The position numbers and the translations under genes were made by a program. From Vitellaria paradoxa (taxonomy: Eukaryota > Streptophyta > Magnoliopsida > Ericales > Sapotaceae), in contig CM034237.1 of NCBI GenBank assembly GCA_019916065.1, forward strand, positions 45,590,367 through 45,654,366: a DNA stretch of 64,000 bases. Direction: 5' to 3'. Under the pieces are notes generated by a model, which had not been told where the DNA came from, searched no databases, and saw only the letters and a list, made by a program, of their open reading frames with translations. The stretch's first letter is position 1; every line of letters starts with the position of its first letter. Shown piece by piece: positions 58,556-64,000 of the stretch.

Positions 58556-59583
58556 TTACCTTTCAAAAAAAAAAAAAAAAAAAACCTTCTATTTTAATAT
58601 AATATCAGAAATTTTTATATTTTTCTTTTCTGTAATTTTTTTTCTTTTCAGAGACTTACTCTACCATAAAAACACCACAAATATCACAGAGTTCCTTCCT
58701 TTCACTGTTTGAATCATATTAAAACTTTATGTGTTTTTTTTTCCTTCTTTCCTGTTTTTCTTTTTAGAGCTTTACTTTACCATAATACCATTATAATCAT
58801 CATAAAAACTTTTTTCTTCCATAGTTTAAATCGGTTCTTAAGTTTTTTTTTTACCTTTTTTTTTATTTTGATTCCGACCTCTATTTATTCGTATTTCATC
58901 ATCTCAGTATATATAGTTTTTTATTTAAGATGATCTCTCAATATTATATCATTTATTCTATTCACAGTATCATTTGTTAATGGAATTAACTATAATACAC
59001 CAATAAATGTCAGTTTTTCTTATTGGTCGCAAACTTTGGAGAATAAAGTGTTACTATTTTCTTTTGACATTTTTTAATTTTATATTTCTTGTTTCATCTT
59101 TGCACGCTATATATTCTATTTGATTATTTTTCAGTCTCTAATTCGAAAAATAATTATATTAGTTGCAGCGAAATTTCTTAAGGAACTCATCATCAAAACT
59201 TCGTTGTCATCAGTAGTTATAGAACTCCAGATGCAGCACTCACAATTTTTTTACTATCCGATTCAGTTGTTTTTAAAATGCTCTTATCTCCAAACTTATG
59301 TTGGTTTACCATCTTGAGTTTGAGGGGAAGTGTTAGAATATTTTATATTAAATATGATATATTCTTTATATATATTACCTATATTAGAATATTTTATATT
59401 TTATTTTTTAGTAAGTAGTTAGCTTTATTTTGGTATATAAATTATTACCATACATACCTCTTATTATAAATATATTTAAAAGCCTCTTATTTACTTTTAT
59501 AAAATATGTGATAACATAGACTTTATATTCACTTTCTAATTCTATTGTTTCTTATTTTTAATTTTTTTATTTTATTTTTAACA
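58165..59583 (+). mobile_element. Decayed Ty1/copia remnant with LTR ends
   Basis: The right end is a 3' LTR, 59331-59583 (TGTTAGAATATT...TTAACA), preceded by a polypurine tract GAGGGGAAG. A tail of copia polyprotein lies before it, reading SKLMLVYHLEFEGKC then stop. At the left, 58165-58221 matches the end of that LTR (CTTTCTAATTCTATT...ATTTTAACA) and is followed by TGAAATCAGAAC, a decayed TGGTATCAGAGC primer site. Most of the 5' LTR and nearly all of gag-pol are gone. A SINE sits inside. Confidence 0.72.
58443..58583 (+). mobile_element. tRNA-derived SINE, 141 bp
   Basis: RNA polymerase III A box TAGTTTAGTGG (58456-58466) and B box GTTCGAGTC (58499-58507) are followed by two A-rich runs. 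A 17-bp target duplication ACCTTCTATTTTAATAT flanks it exactly (58426-58442 and 58584-58600). The body is short, so the tRNA-unrelated part is minimal. Confidence 0.93.
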
Positions 59584-60380
59584 GTTTTTAGTCTTCTTCT
59601 TCGAAACCTTTTCTTAAAAAAAAAAAAAAAAAAAAAAAATCCAATAGAAGCGGAAACACAATATCATGTTTGAATCAGGCTAGTTAAAAATGAGTTTTAA
59701 AGTCTTTTACTCTATATCGTTTTGTACATTTTTGGTTGCCCTTTTCTTTTTCTCAGCTAGTTTTCACAGCAACCAAACATACTGGTGAAAGCATCTCTAT
59801 CTAATTTCCTTTTCGAATTGGACAAGTTTCCCTCACCAATGGACCAACCGTCCAGACGAGGTTTAGAAAGGGGATGGGTAAGAAAAATATTCCCATCGTT
59901 GTCTGAAAGAGACGAAATATGGAGAATATCCATTATCCAATCAAATCAATGCCAACCCTAGTGGGTCTCCCTTCCCTCACATTTCTGTTAACGGTTAACT
60001 ATTCACCCGCCCCAAACTCCCTTAGCTCTAATGCACTGTATATATATCGTATAAATGTTCTCATTTGAAAAGTGAAGTATCTCAGGAAGCCAGACTCGAA
60101 ATCGATTACCATAAAGAAAAAGCAGAGGTATCATTTTATCTTTCAATCTAATCACTCTCCTCTTCCATTTCTTTTGAAATTCAGAGTTTGTTCCTGTTTT
60201 GTACGAACTGGAAACTGTTTTTTGCTTTCTAAATTCCGAGTTCTCTTTTAATCCGTAATGGGTTTTTTGTGTGAATGATTTTGATTCGTACATGCGTAGC
60301 TGGATCGAAGGACGGAAAGTAAACTGAACCCGATAGTGAACAGAGCGAGGTGGAGGTGGAGGTGGAGGTGGCTGCGTTCC
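59584..60380. other. Promoter and leader region of the epimerase gene
   Basis: A-run at about 59615-59638, then mixed sequence. TATATATA near 60038 may be the TATA box of the gene at 60381. Four GGTGGA units lie in the leader (about 60348-60371). Confidence 0.5.
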
Positions 60381-63300
60381 ATGAATCAGATGCCTTTGGA
60401 TATCCTGAATGAATCTGATGGTTCGCCCCGCGTTTTGTTGTCTGAGCCCGGTGGTTCATCTGCTGAGGTCTTCTCTTTCTTTAATATGCATGTATATACG
60501 TATACATGGGGGGGATTTAACCTCGAGAGATTCACTCCCTAGGTCAAACCCTTAGAGAGTGAATCTCTTTTGGTTTGTGCCACACATACCGGCCCCTCAA
60601 CATGTATAGCGGTAAATCGCGAACTCGCGTAGCGGCGGGGAGTCGGACCCACACACAAGAACTGGATACGGTTCGTCCAGCCAAGGAGGCCCGTCCTACC
60701 AACCTTTACTACGCTTTGCGCACGGGAGGCTGGCCCCAAGTTTTGCTAGAGAGGAGACTTGAACTTGAGACCTTGGGGTGGTAAGCCCTTAAGTCCCAGT
60801 CCAAGACCATCCCATCTAAGCACTTGGGGTTGTATATACGTATACATACATGTGTGTATATACGAGGGGAAAAATTTATAGGTCTTAGGAAAGCTTGTTT
60901 TGGGGATCGTGCTTGCGCGTTTTCATGTGTTTAGTTCATTTATAGAAAACCCAGATGGTAATCCATCCAAAAGATCATTTTTGTTTTCAAACACTCGCAC
61001 ATGTATATATATGGCTTTGAAAGCGTATCTGAACTCAGCCATGTGCATAAAAAACGGAGAATTTGTTTATCTCATGGAATCTATATTGTTACCAATTTTC
61101 TCTCTTTGATTTGGAAAAGAAATGCATAGAAAGCTTACATCTTTGAATTGGACAAGACAGGCATTGAGAGCACTTTGCAGACGGCCTCATTTGCTGACAG
61201 AATATCTTATTAGAAGAGATGGGTATGCGATTAAGAAATTGAATGGGCTTGACAATTATATCTTGTAGGTTCTTCTCCATGGTGGGCAAGTAGTATCCTG
61301 GAAGAATGGGCATGGGCAAGAACTGCTTTTTATGAGTAGAAAGGTAAGAATATAAGATAAATCATGTGAATATGTTTACTGTAGATTGTTTTGATATGCT
61401 TGAACTGTTGATAATGCTTACATGCCTCTGATTCTACCTCCATAGTATCCTAAATTAAGTTCTATGAGACGCACCAATTTTGGAAATTTACTTATCCTCT
61501 CATGCATATATCAAGTTGGAACTGAATTCTCTGAAGTAAAACTGTGCATAAATGGTCTGGTAGCCATCCAATAAATAGTAAATTGGAACCTTCCTCTGCT
61601 TTTGGTCCCCCAATACCTACTCTCTTTATTCTTCTCCCTCTGGACTCCACTGAAAGAACCCTAGTAAATCCTCTCATGCATATATCAAATTGGAACTGAA
61701 TCCTCTGAAGTAAAACTGTGCATAAATGGTCTGGTAGCCATCCAGTAAATAGTAAATTGGAACCTTCCTCTGCTTTTGGTCCCCCAATACCTAGTCTCTT
61801 TATTCTTCTCCCTCTGGACTTCACTGAAAGAACCCTGTCAATGGCCATAGATAGATCTTGCATAAATCACTATTTTAGGTTCAATTTCCGCATTCATTGC
61901 ATATGTAACCCCCAAGAAATTATTTATTTGATTAATGGTCACTACAAATTCATCTCATGTTCCATAAGCAGGCGTTCTGGAAATCTTCTAAAGCTATCAG
62001 GGGAGGAATATCTATTTGCTTTCCACAGGTTGCCTTTGGGAAAATCTTCTGAAAATTTGTTTTCTATTTACTCGATGCATAGGCTGAGGGAATGCTTATT
62101 TGCTGTTTTATCTTTCTAGTTTGGCAATTTGGGATCGATGTTCAACAGATCTCCGAGGAACAGATTGTGGTCAGTAGATAACTGTCCTTTGCCTCTGACT
62201 CCCACTAGTAACCATTCATCAGTAGATCTTATTTTCAACCCTGCAAAAGAAGATATGAAAATGTGGCAGCATAGGTACATGCTCAACTTCTTGTTTTGCT
62301 GAATCAGTGAATGGCTAGCTTGTTAAAGGTGACCAAACCTGCGGGGACCTTACTGTAAACCATTTATTTATGACTTTATGCAGCTTTGAATTGCGGCTTC
62401 ATATTTCTTTGGCTCCAGGCAAGCTAGCATTGATCCCTTCTGTGAGGAATACTGATAACAAGCCTTTTGCATTCACGTTTTCGTTGTGCAACTACTTATC
62501 AGTATCCGACATCAGGTTTGCAAAGTGACCGCAACTTGGAATGCCGATGATGAACTGTTTTTAAACTCGGCTCTTTCTTATGCCCAGGACACTCTGAACC
62601 TGGCATATGAAGCTGCTTCATTTTTGTTTTATTCTGCTGTAAATTGTTATGCTTCTGTTTTAGTATTTATTGTTAATTATTTTATGAAGGGATACCCACC
62701 CAATTCGGCCTAAGCTAGATGGTATTTAACTCTTATTATTTTCTAGAGGATTGCTTGATGCAGTTTGATTTGCAGTGAAGTGCGTGTTGAAGGCTTGGAG
62801 ACACTCGATTATTTCGATAATATGATGCAGCGGAAAAGGTTCACAGAGCAAGCAGACGCGGTTACTTTTGATGGGGAGGTATTCTTCTTCCCCGTCTCTC
62901 TCTAATTGTTGAATTGTGGGTGCATTTTCTCCTATGTGCTTATCAAAAGCGTGCATTTCTAGTTTCTGGACAACACGATTCTGAATTAGTGCCATATATA
63001 ACATGAAGAACGAATACCGTCGGTAACTCAACTCAATTTTGTGCCAAAATTATGTGTTTGTTTTGTGGGTAGGTTGACAGGGTTTATTTAAGCACACCGA
63101 CAAAGATTGCCATCCTAGACCATGGGAAGAAGAGAACCTTTGTCATGCACAAGGAAGGCCTGCCAGATGCAGGTTTGTCCGTCTTTCCAGTCACTAATTA
63201 CCGCTATGCTTTTTATGGCATTTCGTAATAAGGGTTATTTTGCAAAGATATTGGGGGGCTGACATCGGATTTGGCGTCAGTCCCTTGACATCAACTTTTT

Positions 63301-63839
63301 AGGTCATTGGATTAAAATTCAACGATTTAGATACATTTATATAATTTTTTAATTTAAAAAATACTTGAATAAATTCAAATTATTAGATTTTAATCCAACA
63401 ATTCAAACAATTCATGTCATGCAACTGATAGCATTGTTGCTGTCAGTCTCCCTCTTTCATTATGCAAAGTTGCGACTGCGTGTGGGGTCCAGTGTACGAC
63501 CCACACAGCAACTGTGCCGGCCTCACTCTTTTCTTATCATAATTGGCCAAACTCCTGAGTCTTTAATGTGACAAAGAAAACTAAATTATGATTTTTTTTT
63601 TTGGGGGGGGGGGGGGTGCAGTTGTTTGGAATCCGTGGGAGAAAATGGCCAGAGCACTCCCTGATCTAGCTGACCAGGATTACATGACCATGTTGTGTAT
63701 ATGTTCAGCCGCCGTGGAGAACCCAATTGCCCTGAAACCACTTGAAGAGTGGAAAGGACGTCAAGAGCTCTCTGTTGTTTCTTCAAGCTATTGTAGCGGG
63801 CAGTTGGATCCTGGAAAGGTTCTTTGTGGTTTAGCTTGA
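60381..63839 (+). CDS. Glucose-6-phosphate 1-epimerase-like protein (aldose 1-epimerase family), 308 aa, divergent
   Basis: Eight exons join in frame with GT-AG borders: 60381-60467, 61269-61343, 61972-62028, 62120-62274, 62384-62515, 62776-62878, 63073-63172 and 63622-63839. They encode 308 aa, the normal size. A second ATG at 60390 (MPLDIL) is an equally good start. Family blocks in order: LLHGGQVVSWKN, KAIRGG, FGN, SFELRLHISLAPGKLALIP, SVSDISEVRVEGLETLDY, RFTEQADAVTFDGE, VYLSTPTKIAI, VVWNPW and EEWKGRQELSVVSSSYCSG. These enzymes interconvert the anomers of hexose 6-phosphates. Unusual points: the segment where relatives read LEQHGFARN here reads MFNRSPRN, one residue shorter and lacking HGFA; and CVDS near the C-terminus is CICS. 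The frame and splice sites are intact, so it is either a diverged paralogue or early in decay. Intron 1 holds a SINE-like insertion and intron 2 a 174-bp duplication. Confidence 0.9.
60508..60830 (-). mobile_element. SINE-like retroposon in intron 1 of the epimerase gene
   Basis: 323 bp flanked by a perfect 17-bp direct repeat TGTATATACGTATACAT (60491-60507 and 60831-60847). On the minus strand it starts AACCCCAAGTGCTTAGATGGG and soon has GGTCTCAAGTTCAAGTCTCC, similar to a polymerase III B box. It is GC-richer than its surroundings. It ends in a run of Gs on the plus strand (Cs on the minus) rather than poly-A. The long exact flanking repeat supports retroposition. Confidence 0.78.
61497..61843. 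repeat. 174-bp tandem duplication in intron 2 of the epimerase gene
   Basis: 61497-61670 and 61671-61843 are about 95% alike (CTCTCATGCATATATCAA... to ...CTGAAAGAACC). The period is a multiple of three, and the minus strand stays open across both copies (61492-61863, repeating GIGGPKAEEGSNLLF). I see no evidence that this is translated. Confidence 0.9.
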
Positions 63840-64000
63840 CTCCAACAATGTAACTGAACAAACCCACCCTTGTATTCTTGTTGTCAGTATTGAATTTACA
63901 TTCCTTCGCTTCATGTTTTACCTATATATATGTGTGTGTATATATATATATTTGGCAACCTTTTTTTTTGGTAAGTATATATTTGGCAACCTGTTTAGCG
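63840..64000. other. 3' flank of the epimerase gene
   Basis: Likely 3' untranslated region, with a TG/TA microsatellite near 63924-63951. Nothing else seen. Confidence 0.5.

Noticed and set aside
60640..60830. Possible tRNA gene on the minus strand
   Set aside because: Only a B-box-like word is convincing; the exact flanking repeats point to a retroposon.

Overview
This window is nuclear DNA from a flowering plant, most likely a eudicot. It has AT-rich intergenic space, spliced genes with short GT-AG introns, chloroplast-targeted and plant-specific protein families, and LTR retrotransposons with an initiator tRNA-Met primer site. I cannot name the species from the sequence.

Layout. (1) 590-2205 (+): the last five exons of an ABCB26/TAP1-like half-ABC transporter, whose 5' part lies left of the window. 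(2) 3387-3974 (+): an intact DUF4228/PADRE gene. (3) 4568-11533 (-): a dead tandem copy of the plastid phosphate transporter PHT2;1, split by a young 4.8-kb Ty1/copia element (6084-10883). (4) 12314-16633 (-): the intact three-exon PHT2;1 gene, with a Tourist-like MITE in intron 1. (5) 20599-32393 (-): an 11.8-kb Ty3/gypsy element of the Tat lineage. It has disabled gag-pol, two RNase H domains, a 113-bp tandem repeat, a truncated 5' LTR and a spliced gene running antisense to pol. (6) 37665-40083: a 2.4-kb non-autonomous hAT element with an exact 8-bp target duplication; it carries a 400-bp alternating purine-pyrimidine tract and an array of ACCGGT palindromes. (7) 44530-45271 (+): an intact two-exon PB1-domain gene. 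(8) 46934-48400: a long inverted repeat. (9) 49025-49913 (+): an LTR plus primer site related to the Tat element. (10) 54955-57970 (+): a decayed PIRL leucine-rich-repeat gene. (11) 58165-59583: a decayed copia element with a SINE inside it. (12) 60381-63839 (+): an eight-exon glucose-6-phosphate 1-epimerase-like gene with altered family motifs.

The host genes do not form a pathway. From memory, PHT2;1, a PB1 gene and a PIRL gene lie close together in Arabidopsis (At3g26570, At3g26510, At3g26500), so this looks like an ancestral gene block spread out by transposons. The most unusual content is the antisense gene inside the Tat element, the hAT element's internal cargo, and two cases of gene decay (the PHT2;1 copy and PIRL) beside intact neighbours.
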